Below are positions 52,091 through 63,176 of a DNA stretch of 64,000 nucleotides, piece after piece (the first letter of the stretch is position 1; each line of letters begins with the position of its first letter). The position numbers and the translations under genes are program-made. This stretch comes from Protopterus annectens (lineage: Eukaryota > Chordata > Ceratodontiformes > Protopteridae): the NCBI RefSeq assembly GCF_019279795.1, contig NC_056735.1, positions 1,934,776,199 to 1,934,840,198 on the forward strand, written 5' to 3'. Below the pieces are notes generated by a model that saw only the letters and a program-made list of their open reading frames with translations, ran no database searches and was not told where the DNA came from.

Positions 52091-52767
52091 TGTGTTTGTG
52101 TGTCTGTGTCTGTGTCTATTGTACTTTACAGTATTTCTTTGCATTCACAGGTGATGTAGGTGCGTTACACTCCTGCGGTCCATCTAATGTTAGTGTCCCC
52201 ACAGATACTAGCGGTGATGAATATATGCATGAGGTACAGGCAGGGTTGTCAGGGGCTGAATCTGTGCCAATGGTTACCATCCCAGCTATGTCCCCCTCTT
52301 CCCCGCACACAGTTCTGCTGCCAACACATACCGCATCACCAGTGGCCATAGAGGAAGGACAGTCAGCGTCTGTTAGCGTGGAACAGGAAGGTGTAGTGGC
52401 TACAGAAGGTGTGTCTACACACCATGGTGTCAGTGTAATGACTGCAGATGTGCTACACATGCATGTGGCCGGTGCTGCTCGTAGGAGGACCTCTGGCAGA
52501 CATGCACCTGCAGGACAGAGCACAGCAGCTGGTATCACCAGACGCATGTTCCAGACTGTAATGGCGGCACAGGCACGTGCTGAATGGCAGAACAGAGAAG
52601 GGCAGAGGCTGCAGAGGGCTGCTATCCATACCCTAAATGACAACATACAGGCATTGGCAAATGCTCAACAGCAGATTGCTAATGTTCTGGATAGGCGATT
52701 AGGTGAAATGGTCGGAATCCTTGACCGAGGCAGGGCAATCCGCGAGTGGGAGCTGTCTGTGCTGTAA
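49822..52767 (+). pseudogene. Harbinger Myb/SANT-type accessory gene, three exons, one stop
   Basis: Exon 1 is 49,822-50,230 (acceptor TCTTACAG ends three bases before the ATG). Exon 2 is 50,482-50,520 (39 bp, CCCCTATACAG before, GTGAGA after). Exon 3 is 52,151-52,767 (CATTCACAG before). All joins are phase 1 and together give 1,065 bp, 355 codons with the stop. The N-terminus (residues 1-75) is a Myb/SANT-like domain: RQEDDVLIPQLHDNY, DLWQDLRRTVNDVG and NRTYQQVRRHCTDL. A TGA at 50,035-50,037 interrupts it; one C-to-T change of an Arg CGA codon would explain it. The C-terminus (from about 52,540) is helical and charged. The layout resembles NAIF1-like proteins derived from Harbinger. Intron 2 (1,630 bp) holds a long TG-rich repeat. 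Confidence 0.8.
51845..52118. repeat. (TGTG/TGTC)n intronic microsatellite
   Basis: TG dinucleotides with regular TGTC interruptions, changing to pure TG after about 52,035. It ends about 30 bp before the exon 3 acceptor of the Myb-type gene. Translated frames through it are artefacts. Confidence 0.95.
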
Positions 52768-53085
52768 CACCTAGTAGGAGTGAGGCATAGGCCACGTGGA
52801 CGTAGGCCAGCAACACCACCTAGTGTAGGTCGACGTGAGCGTGCCACCTCACATGCCCGCTCCTATAGTGCCAGTTGCAGTAGCATTGCAGCTGGTGCTG
52901 CGGCTGTCAACACCAGGACACAGCAGGCCATGTGGATGTGGCCCTGGATGGTCTCAGCCGGGACATGGTTCCAGTGGACATGTGTCGTCGGACAGTAGCC
53001 CCTCTGTACCTCCACCTGGTAGTGCCCGTGCAACCCCAGGCAGGCACAGGTCATGTGGCCATGGACGGACACAGTGAGCTGTACA
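52768..53085 (+). other. Arg/Pro/Ser-rich frame downstream of the Myb-type gene
   Basis: After the stop at 52,765-52,767 the sequence can still be read, with one shift, as RGRRPATPPSVGRRERATS and, to 53,077, SSPSVPPPGSARATPGRHRS. It is richer in CpG than its surroundings. It may be a former C-terminal tail or 3' untranslated sequence; I cannot decide. Confidence 0.25.
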
Positions 53086-53403
53086 ACCTGCTCTGTACAA
53101 TCTGGGGCTGTCAATTATACCCCGTGTAGGCCTCACAAATGGCAGAACTGTGTACACACATACACGCACACAGCAAACACAACTGTAGGGATCCACAACA
53201 TCCACATGCATTCTGCACAGACATGCCCAGTCAACTCACCAGCCCTTACACACACACATGATGTTATCCATTGGTGCAGCCTATGCCCCTGGCAAACATA
53301 TCACCCTGTGCATATGATGAAGCCTGTGCCGCATTCCTGTCATCCACACCATTGGTGCAGGGTTATGCACAAATATTCTGATGCACAGGGTGAACAGCAT
53401 AGT

Positions 53404-53575
53404 GAGAGGTGTATGTAATATTACCTGTGTATGCATAGTGAGGGATGTGTATGTTGCAGTGGTTGTGTGTGAATACTGAGAGATGTGTATGTAATATTAC
53501 CTATGTATGCATAGTGAGGGATGTGTATGTTGCAGTGGTTGTGTGTGAATACTGAGAGATGTGTATGTGACATAG
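53404..53575. repeat. 76-bp tandem repeat, about 2.2 copies
   Basis: GAGAGGTGTATGTAAT (53,404), GAGAGATGTGTATGTAAT (53,478) and GAGAGATGTGTATGTGAC (53,554): spacing 74 and 76 bp. Between them the units are almost identical ('gcatagtgagggatgtgtat'). Confidence 0.85.
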
Positions 53576-55690
53576 GTTGTGTACTGTCGGCATGCACCGG
53601 TCATACCATGTAGTGCAAATGCAGCATGCATTGTGATGTGTTCACGGTATGTGTCTCGGTTACATCTGTAGCACCATGTTGGTTGTGATAACCTGGTTCC
53701 CTCCTATGGTGTACTTGCATGTGCCTACAGGTAGCAGTGTTTACAGTCCCCCACGTGTAACTGTGGAATACTCACAGGCACGTCTGGCAATATCAGCATG
53801 CTACATGTACCCTCAACCTGACTGCTGGAAACACCAACATGACACAGATGTCCACACATATACTGCACCTGACGCATGTGGTCAGTGCCACAGGCTACAC
53901 TGGACAGAGACGTGACATACATAGCAGGATACATTACAGGTATGGTGACATGGTGCAGGGGTTGTACACAGCGGTCTGGCCAATGATGTTGTGAGGTGTC
54001 ACTTGGTAGCTGGAGGCCACACTGTGCAGCAGTAGGACCCTGTAACAGTACGGGAACATGGCCACATTCACAGGGTGTACACCACTATAACGCACACCCC
54101 ATAGTGTGCAGGTGGGGACCCTTGCCTATGTGGTCATCACCCTCACAGTACTATGCACCCACACGCCATGTCACAGAGAAGGAACATGCACAGGTAGCCA
54201 TTATGGCTGGGACCTATGGCATCAACAGGGTAGTGCAATGCATCACCATTACGGGTTAGTCACCACGTGGGGTTAGTGATCATTTCTCACCGTATACTAG
54301 CATACACCCTCACACCAAGCACCAGACATGCATACAGACACACACACACACTGTGGTGACCACACATGTGTATATGGACAGCTGATGTGTGTGATGCACC
54401 ACACCGGCCGATGTCATGCTTCCCACACTGATGTATGTACAGATCTCTACAACAGTGTACAAGGATGTGTAACAACTGGGACATATTCCCTGCGATATGT
54501 GGCATCTCTGGTCACACATTCAGACACACATGGCAGTACTGGGAATGATACACCTGCCATATGATGACACGTTTGATAGACATGCAGCGGTATTGATTGC
54601 ATTATGTGTACCAACGTTATATCTGGCAAATGTGCTGCTATATGCACACGGGAGGTTGTAGGTGTTACAGGTGCCATGTGACATATAGTTGGTAACACCT
54701 GACCGCTGTGTATGCATTATGTCAGCAACGTCACGCAACAGCGACATAGCGTACTGTTTGCACATGGCATGATAGGATGGTGTGTGACACAACTGTGAGC
54801 CACCCCCTGCACACATATATCTACACAGGTGGTACACCACGTTATGTGCACACATCCCTCCATATGTGCTGTTTGTATGCCACCGTATACAGGTGTCAAT
54901 GATGGGTCTGCATTGCGACTGCATGTCGTAGGTAGGTGCAACTATGTTACGGACATCGGCCACTGCACATGCATGGTTGCTGCATGCACAGTACAGATGT
55001 CACATGTGTCTCCTGTTGCCATGTTTGTATGCATTGCTATTGTTGGACATGTGTGTTGACATACATAACACATGGACTGTGGTATGATATCATGGGTGTC
55101 ACGGGTGACCAGTACAATGGTATGTGTCCTGGTCAACATTGCTACCCCCTGTAGTGTGAGCATTCAACAGACATGGGCCCACCTTCCATTCGCGTGTGTA
55201 GCATTGATTAGGCCACTGTTATGCACGAGGTACATCACAGGCTATATATGTATGTGTTGTGTGTGCAGTCCATGCACACATCCACACAATCACATGTATG
55301 ACATATCCAGACGTGTGTTCATTGGTGTACAGCAACAGTCAGGTGTCACAGCTGTGTAAGGGCCGTGGTATGTCTTGAGCCGACCTGTGCATGTATACTG
55401 GTATCATTGCAATGCATAACACCTGTTGGATCCCTGTTGGTACATGTGTACTCTGCACAGCTGGCGTACACCTCTGTACAGCCCAGTGGTCATGTGTCAC
55501 ATGGTGTTGTGGTACTGTAAGGCTGTGTAGTGCTGCACTGACGACATGGTGCTGACTTGACAGCTACAGTGTACACTGCAGTGTGTACGTGTGACCTGCA
55601 CCTGTGACAGCTGTGATGGCAGCTGTGTGTGTACAGGTCACTGCATGTGTGACCGCCCTGTGCGTGAGGACAGTTATACCTCCCTGTGCC
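53576..55690. other. No gene recognised; weak CR1-like trace
   Basis: TG/CA-rich text. A minus frame at 54,520-54,963 contains YAMSLLRDVAD, which could correspond to YSVAYRLLRGDLC of CR1 ORF2, but the alignment is too poor to claim. No other structure is recognised. Confidence 0.25.
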
Positions 55691-55699
55691 CTTCTGTAC

Positions 55700-56158
55700 T
55701 GTGCCCTTCTGTGTGTACACTCAATCTGCATGTACGACAGACCTTTGCAACAGCTAAGTGTGTGAGCATGCCCAGTATGCTGTTGTGTAGATGGACACAC
55801 AGTACAGTACATGTACACAGTTGTGTAGATGGACACACGGTACAGTCCAATCTGTGACCTTCCGTGTTTACACTCCATCTGCATGCAAGATGGCCCTTTG
55901 CAACAGCTAAGTGTGTGAGCATGCCCAGTACGCCATTGTGTAGATGGACACACAGTACATTCCACACTGCGCCCTTCCATGATTACACTCCGTGTGCATG
56001 CAAGACGGCCCTTTGCAACTGCTAACACCGTACATTCCAAACTGGGCCCTTCCGTGATTACACTCCGTGTGCATGCAAGACGGCCCTTTGCAACTGCTAA
56101 TTGTGTGAGCATGCCCAGTACGCCGTTGTGTAGATGGACACACAGTACATTCCAAACA
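55700..56158. repeat. Minisatellite, about four units
   Basis: Units begin CCCTTCTGTGTGTACACTC (about 55,703), CCTTCCGTGTTTACACTCC (about 55,859), CCCTTCCATGATTACACTCC (55,971) and CCCTTCCGTGATTACACTCC (56,046). Full units end with GTGTAGATGGACACACAGTAC. The third unit lacks the middle 'gtgtgagcatgcccagta...' block. The repeated minus-strand peptides are by-products. Confidence 0.85.
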
Positions 56159-56429
56159 GACATGTGATACTAAGCGTGTGGGCATGGCCATTGATATCCT
56201 GTATAGCCATGGTGGTCATCCAGGCAACAGATGTCCATTTTCAATGTCACGATGGATGCCTACATTGAACACACTGGTTGCTGTCTCGAAGGGTGTACTG
56301 TCTGTGGCGCATCCTGTATCTATTTAGTGTTGTAGTGCTCCGTAGATATTTAGTTAGCCCGATGACAGCACTGCCGTGTTTGTCTACGTCTACCTTGGGA
56401 CAGTAATATGCTTTCAGACTGCTCACTCT

Positions 56430-56593
56430 CTAAACATTCCCTATCGGCATCTTTGCCTTTGCGGATGATGTCACCCACCTAGAAGTATGCCTCTGGGAGT
56501 GCTGTGTTCAGTAATCTTGGTAACGCGTTCTGTAAATGCATAATGCTGTAGTGTGATAAGGTAGTTAGGTGTATGTTCAACTCCTGGCCCTGC

Positions 56594-56684
<91 letters not shown>

Positions 56685-57597
56685 CCAGCTGCCTGGGGAC
56701 ACAGTAATGCTTTTACATGCCTCACAACACATACATTCCCAATCGGCGTCTTTCCCTTTGCGGATGATGTCACCCACCTAGAAGTATGCCTCTGGGAGTG
56801 CTGTGTTCAGAAATCTTAGTAGCACATTCTGTAAATGCGTAATGCTGTAGTGTGATAAGGTAGTTAGGTGTATGTTCAACTCCCGTCCCTGCCAAGTGTG
56901 TGTATGTGTGTGTGTTTCCAGCTGCCTGGGGACACAGTAATGCTTTTACATGCCTCACAACACATACATTACCTATCGGCGTCTTTGCCTTTGCGGATGA
57001 TGTCACCCACCTAGAAGTATGCCTCTGGGAGTGCTGTGTTTAGTAATCTCGGTAGCGCGTTCTATAAATGTATAATGCTGTAGTGTGATAAGGTAGTTAG
57101 GTGTATGTTCAACTCCCGGCCCTGCCAAGTGTGTGTGTGTGTGTTTCCAGCTGCCTGGGAACACAGTAATGCTTTTACATGCCTGACAACACATACATTC
57201 CCTATCGGCGTCTTTGCCTTTGCGGATGATGTCACCCACCTAGAAGTATGCCTCTGGGAGTGCTGTGTTCAGTAGTCACGGTTGCGCATTCTGTAAATGC
57301 GTAATGCTGTAGTGTGATAAGGTAGTTAAGTGTATGTTCAACTCCCGGCCCTACCAAGTGTGTGTGTGCATGTGTGTGTGTGTGTGTTTCCAGCTGCCTG
57401 GGGACAAAGTAATGCTTTTACATGCCTCACAACACATACATTCCCTATCGGCGTCTTTGCCTTTGCGGATGATGTCACCCACCTAGAAGTATGCCTCTGG
57501 GAGTGCTGTGTTCAGTAATCTTGGTAGCGCGTTCTGTAAATGCATAATGCTGTAGTGTGATAAGGTAGTTAGGTGTATGTTCAACTCCTGGCCCTGC

Positions 57598-57658
<61 letters not shown>

Positions 57659-58085
57659 CCAGCTGGGGACACAGTAATGCTTTTACATGCCTCACAACAC
57701 ATACATTCCCTATCGGCGTCTTTGCCTTTGCGGATGATGTCACCCACCTAGACGTATGCCTCTGGGAGTGCTGTGTTCAGTAGTTGCGGTAGCGCATTCT
57801 GTAAATGCGTAATGCTGTAGTGTGATAAGGTAGTTAGGTGTATGTTCAACTCCCGGCCCTGCCAAGTGCGTGTGTGTGTGTTTCCAGCTGCTTAGGGACA
57901 CAGTAATGCTTTTACATGCCTCACAACACATGCATTCACTATCGGCGTCTTTGCCTTTGCAGATGATGTCACCCACCTAGAAGTATGCCTCTGGGAGTGC
58001 CGTGTTCAGTAATCCCGGTAGCGCGTTCTGTAAATACGTCATGCTGTATTGTGATAGGGTAGTTAAGTGTAAGTTCGATTCCCAG
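56430..58085. repeat. Tandem array, seven units of 229-299 bp
   Basis: The landmark TCACCCACCTAGA recurs at 56,471, 56,770, 57,003, 57,232, 57,475, 57,740 and 57,969 (one unit with a G>C-type change, TAGACG). Each unit reads: landmark, CTCTGGGAGTGCTGTGTTCA, GGTAGCGCGTTCTGTAAAT, GTTCAACTCCCGGCCCTGCC, a (TG)n tract of 5 to about 45 units, TTCCAGCTGCCTGGGGACAC and CCCTATCGGCGTCTTTGCC. Unit length differences are explained mostly by the TG tract. GGTAGCGCGTT and GTTCAACTCCCGG look like the D-arm (A box) and T-arm (B box) of a tRNA, so the unit may be a tandemly amplified tRNA-derived SINE. Confidence 0.85.
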
Positions 58086-58396
58086 GCCTGAACATGCTGG
58101 AGGGACAGATTCATAACCCAGAGGCTCCCTACACTCTGGAACAGAATCCCAGTCCATGTTAGGCAGAGCCCCTCACTGACTCTATTCAAGAGAAATCTTG
58201 ACGAGTGGATGGGAGATCGTAGGTTTACCCCGGGGGTCATCTCTGTGTCACTACTAGACAGAGGCATAGTAAACTAAACCCTAAAAGGGTGTAGTATTCT
58301 CATCCTAAGGGGTGGTGTAAGCCACATACACTCTGGCTAGGCTTATAAATGCCCTAGGGCAGATAGCCTAGTACGAACCTATGAACCTATGAACCT

Positions 58397-58397
<1 letters not shown>
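58086..58397 (+). pseudogene. CR1 LINE 3' tail inserted in the array
   Basis: Starts in the codons for CWRDRFITQRLPSLW-like text and runs through ITSVSLLDRG-like codons to the ATGAACCT tail. It is close to the long CR1 (36,855-37,160). The left flank ends GGCCTG and the right flank resumes AAGTGTGTG, which together give back the array text 'gccctgccaagtgtgtg', so the insertion was clean. 5'-truncated; non-functional. Confidence 0.9.
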
Positions 58398-58472
<75 letters not shown>

Positions 58473-58915
58473 ATGCTCCCGTCCGCCTGGGGACTCAGGT
58501 TATGCTTTTAGACGCTTCACACCACAGATATATCCTGTTGACGTCTTTGTCTTTGCGGATGTTGACACGCACCTAGTAGAATGCCTGTGTGTCTGCTGTG
58601 TTTAGTAATCTTGGTAGCGCGTTCTGTAAATGTATCATGCTGTAGTGTGATAGGGTAATTAGGTGTAAGTTCAATTCCCAAGCCTGCCAAGTGTGTGTGA
58701 GTGCATGCTCCCATTCACCTGGGGACTCAGGTTATGCTTTTAGATGCTTTGCACCACAGATATATCCTGCTGACGTCTTTGCATTTGCGGATGTTGACAT
58801 GCACCTAGTAGAATGCCTGTGTGCCTGCTGTGTTTAGTAATCTCAGTAGCGCGTTCTGTAAATACGTCATGCTGTAGTGTGATAGGGTAGTAATGTGTAA
58901 GTTCAATTACCAGCC
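58398..58915. repeat. Array continuation, two diverged units (type B)
   Basis: After a (TG)n tract (58,398-58,468) two units of about 240 bp follow, with landmarks 'gttgaca.gcacctagtagaatgcc' near 58,560 and 58,792. They share the tRNA-like words (CTCAGTAGCGCGTTCTGTAAA and GTTCAATTACC in the last) but differ from type A units throughout ('gcatgctcc', 'ggactcaggttatgc'). Confidence 0.8.
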
Positions 58916-58951
58916 TTGCTACATGTGTGTGTGTCTTTGTGTGTATGTCTG

Positions 58952-58953
58952 TA

Positions 58954-59017
<64 letters not shown>
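58952..59017. repeat. (TC)n(TA)n microsatellite
   Basis: About 11 TC units switch directly to about 22 TA units. Confidence 0.95.
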
Positions 59018-59019
<2 letters not shown>

Positions 59020-60863
59020 CTATTTTCTGCCCATAACTCTGCTCTTGCATGAACAGCTGACTGTTTCATGTATCACATATTTGCATAGCTTTCACATACC
59101 AATGGGGTATGTTGCAAATCCCAACATTGTCCATGCAACGTCCGTGTTACGGGCGTTTGCTGTATTATCTTGGCAGACATCTATCCTTGCTGTACTCTCA
59201 CTGTACTCGTACACGCCGGAGGCTTCATGTATCATGGCCTAGTTTTGCTGTGTGTATGTCTATTTGTGCTGTGTGCATGGCTGTGGGTATGTCCCACTAT
59301 CATCATTTGTAAAGGAGACAGCCCTATAGGTACTTCATGTAGACTGCTGTGTCATTTGACATGTCAGCACATACCTGCGGACAGTACTGAATGTCCTACT
59401 GCAGCGCATTTCATACCTTTTGCGTTATCTTGCAGTCGATAATGCTGTTTCCTCACACATGTATCTGTTTCTGATCATACCACTCCACCTCCTAGAGCAA
59501 ACTTCTGGACAAGGCCTTATCTGATAGTGGGACACATAGGGGCAGTATTGACATGTTGCTCTTACAAACGTAGATAGTTGACACAATAATAGGTTTTGCA
59601 TTAGTATGGCTTTTCTGACGGATTTGGTGTCTTAATCAAATGTTTGTCATTATTTCATGACTTCAGTTATCAGGAATGTGCCAGAATGGTACTGATGTTA
59701 CGTGGAACACACCAAACATACGAGGCAGAACTCTGCACATTCTGCGTAAATCTGTACAGTTGCGGAGTATGTGTCTGATACAAGATATCAACTTTCTGAC
59801 ACCAATACACACACTGTATGGTGGCATCACAGGCCACATGCCATTACATTTATATTGCAGGACACAACCACCCAGAGAGTTGTATTCCTCACACAGGCCA
59901 ACAGCTGCTTATCCACACTAATTAGTCTATCATGTACCGTATGTGTGCGCCGGTATTTGCGCTTTCCGCCAGTGGCAGAGTTCACGTACGAGTATGGGGG
60001 ACTGGACATTGTTACGGTGGCACTGCATGACACCCTGAGGGACACATTACCTTTATGTCTATTAACCTTCCACATTGACATTCACAGGGCATACGTTGTC
60101 ATTCACATTTGTCGGAGTACATGCGTATGACTTGTACATGTTTTCTCATTTGTCCTGATGTCTTTCTTCTCACCTGTCCGTACATGTTTTCTCATTTGTC
60201 CTGATGTCTTTCTTCTCACCTGTCCACCTAGTATCACTAGTTCTGTACATGTATTTTGGACAGGTTACCTTCATACCCCTAACCTGTACACATTATGGGT
60301 AAATGCCCTGACGTTTGACCTTTGCCCTTGTTACATTTGTCATAGTAATGTGCCTTTCTGGTAAATTGCTGGCAAGGCATTACGAACTGTGCGGTTAGAT
60401 AATAGTGACTGACATTTCTATTACATGATTAGTAACACTCATAACATTCGTATTCCTGGCTACGCCAGTATTCTCACAACGTTCTGACTTTGTCTGGGGT
60501 ATATCTAATATAGTCCCTATTTGTATTTCATGTACTATGCCTTAGTGCAGCTGTCTTATTCTGACAGTTTGCCAGTTATGGTTACCATCTTGGTCGTACG
60601 CATGTCCATCCATGATAATCGCCTACATGACACTGATATAGGGCCCTACATATTCACAAAATGGTTTACCCAATATCCAGTGGATGGTTTGCCCCATTAT
60701 TGAGAATATAGGCGTGTGCTATACCCACATCACTCCCACGAGGCGGGCCTACGAAATCTCTGCCAAGCAACACCTAGGCCCATTTCTGCATACCCATGAT
60801 TCCCATACCTGACAACCCTCTACAGTACCCATTACACATGTTTAATGTGAGCGGTACTGAAGT
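59018..60863. other. No gene recognised; 46-bp direct duplication
   Basis: A 46-bp block beginning GTACATGTTTTCTC is repeated in tandem (60,134-60,179 and 60,180-60,225). At 59,640-59,770 'caaatgtttgtcattatttca' and 'gacattctgc.aaatctg.acagttg'-like words also occur at 24,075-24,240, pointing to a dispersed repeat. Nothing else recognised. Confidence 0.35.
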
Positions 60864-61625
60864 GTGGAGACAATTATATGCACTCCCCACTCTCCGGATA
60901 TCAGTTCGTACATCATACATTCTATCGACACATGTGTCATCACCCTTGCACCTGCTACTGTTGCATGTAGAGCTATATTGTATTTGCTGAGGTCACTTAT
61001 TTTGTATCAATGTTGGTTGACACTACGTATGGATCAATTTTTTGGGTCCTGCAATGGACTCCTATATGCATGTTTAAAGTGTAGAACTTGCTGGACTGTC
61101 ACTTTCTGGCCAATGGTTTGGAAGGCAGCGGTTTATTCACCTTTCGTGCATATCTGTTTGTCTACCCATATTAGCTATAACGTGGCCTATTTATGTACAT
61201 ATGTCATATTTACGGGACATATGTCTGTTGTGTATACATATATACATGTACAATCCTCATTTCATAACTTGCTTTGGTTTACGTCTGTGGATTATGTGTA
61301 TACACATATATCTATATCCATACCATACCTTTCCACTGTACAGATTGTCGCAGAGTGTACAGCTGGTTGCCTCTTTATCTTCGGTGTGTTTTACATAAAC
61401 CTGTGTCTATCTGGCAATGTAGTGACATTTCATTTGAGACTTACAGTGGGAAATACTGGCAAGCAGTTCAGGTTACGACTGCATACCCTTCAGAGAATCC
61501 ATGCTACTGACACACCCATTATTCTATCCACTTTCTATGTTTGTTCTGGCACATATCTGGGGTTTGTCCCTATTTGTACCGGTAGTTTGCATGCCTTTGT
61601 CCAGTTTCATACTTTACAGGGTTAA
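60864..61625 (+). other. Unassigned 253-codon open frame
   Basis: An uninterrupted frame of 253 codons, hydrophobic and rich in Cys, Tyr and Thr. I recognise no motif, no splice signals that would make it an exon, and no neighbour that explains it. The TG/CA-rich text here lowers stop frequency, so a chance frame is the more likely explanation. Confidence 0.15.
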
Positions 61626-62820
61626 CAGGTTTGAGCCATGTATATCTACCGTGGGGGAAACAGCATTCATTTACTATGCTGTGAGCGGATCACACACGCA
61701 CAGGCGCACTTGCATTTCCTTATTGTGGGTTACGCGCAGGAGCACATGCATATCCTTATTGTGGGTTACATATGTTTACTAAGTCTTTGTGCTTACGTGG
61801 GCTTTATTACTTGTGACAGTACCAGTAAATTATCTGTAATCCGGTTAATGAACGTATGCGAAACACACGTTCACCTTTACATATTTAACTGTCTGTACAG
61901 CACAGACACATTCATTACACTTTCACATTATATGTGCTGTAGTCGTAGTTGAACCGGGACTGCATTCACATTGGCCGGATGCTGTAACCACTATACTTTT
62001 GGTGTTCTGACTCATTTATATGCATACCCATAGTACATAGCTACATTAACATATGCCTCACCGCTTCACTTACGACACAGGCATCCATTCTCCTGCTGGG
62101 AAAAATGCGGTACTACATGTTACACATTCCCTATTCCCTACTGCTCTGGACCCAAGCTGCATATTTAATCACTGCAGGGATATTCAGAACCCCAAGGCTT
62201 ATAGTCCTGACACATACAGGTCTTTAATTGTCAGGGTGTTCATGTGGTGATCTGGGTTTAGGCTTGTCTGCCTGGTGAACGGAACTGCCCTGACCATGTT
62301 CAAATGTCAGACAAAGCAAATGGACAGGGTTTGTCCATTTTAAACATTTTATCTGTGTTTACAGACACAGGTGTTTGGGCACATGTCAGCAGCTTATAAT
62401 GTTGGCAATACATAATATGGGTGGGGGTGGTTACAATACATAATCCACGGTGAGTGGTGTTCCCATTCACATTTGACTATTTCCTGTATTCATTCATACT
62501 AGGATTATTATTTTGCACATGGCTTAACTATGAATTAACTACAGGTATGCAGTAGTACAGTCAACATATGTGAAGGTTTGTTACAGTATAAATGTACGGA
62601 CCTCTGTAATACTCGGGGACTACCCCACATCCTTCACAACATTTCATGCTAATGTACATACTATTATTCTGTGAACTTTTGAAGTTTGTGAGAGCAGTAA
62701 TTACATCTGTCCCTATTTGTCCACCCATCCTTTTAGGCTTTTTCCAGATTTTGTTGCTGTAATAGGTTGAGAGGTGGTGTCGGTATGTGATTGAGTTGAA
62801 TATATACTGTCGATAATTCA
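61626..62820. other. No gene recognised
   Basis: A small tandem duplication at about 61,697-61,770 ('ccttattgtgggttac' twice). A 65-codon frame at 62,053-62,250 has no recognisable domain. Confidence 0.35.
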
Positions 62821-62828
62821 GTGGGGAG

Positions 62829-63168
62829 TAGGGTTACCACCTCTTCCTCTTTGCGAGGGGAAGTCCCACTTAGGACAGTTGTGTCCTGCGATGAAACCTA
62901 AGACATGGCAAATGTCCTGTGATTTTAAGACAAAAGTATATTTCTTATTTTCTTTACTAGTTGCATGATACAAGCATTTTGTATCTGGAACACATAACTA
63001 TTATTTGGGATAGCATAAGCTATTCAAATGCTATGAAATAAGCTTTTATCTTGGCATACAAGTGTAATTCTGTCCTTTGCACTGGCCGGGGGTATGTTTT
63101 ATCCTGCAAATTCTCACATTTCTACAACGGATGTCCCACCTTGGGCATCTGAACAGGTGGCAACCCTA
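62829..63168. mobile_element. hAT-type MITE with perfect 8-bp TSD
   Basis: 340 bp. The ends TAGGGTTACCACCT and AGGTGGCAACCCTA are inverted repeats with one mismatch. GTGGGGAG stands directly before (62,821-62,828) and after (63,169-63,176). An 8-bp duplication with short ends of this kind is typical of the hAT superfamily. The inner part is AT-rich and non-coding, so it would need transposase from another element. An older copy lies at 41,889-42,226. Confidence 0.9.
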
Positions 63169-63176
63169 GTGGGGAG

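Noticed and set aside
51841..52150. Cys-Val-rich N-terminal part of the frame 51,841-52,767
   Set aside because: It is the translated TG/TGTC repeat. The real coding part starts at the splice acceptor, 52,151.
54520..54963. Further ancient CR1 copy on minus
   Set aside because: Only one short stretch (YAMSLLRDVAD) resembles CR1; too weak to annotate.
55564..56191. Repeated minus-strand peptides resembling a repeat protein
   Set aside because: They follow from a DNA minisatellite; the period and frame change with unit indels.
56471..57783. Seven similar frames on both strands in the tandem array
   Set aside because: They differ mainly by His-Thr or Cys-Val runs from (TG)n and carry no domain, so the DNA unit, not a protein, is what is repeated.
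62053..62250. Small protein gene
   Set aside because: Sixty-five codons without a domain, splice context or second copy; chance frame in stop-poor text.
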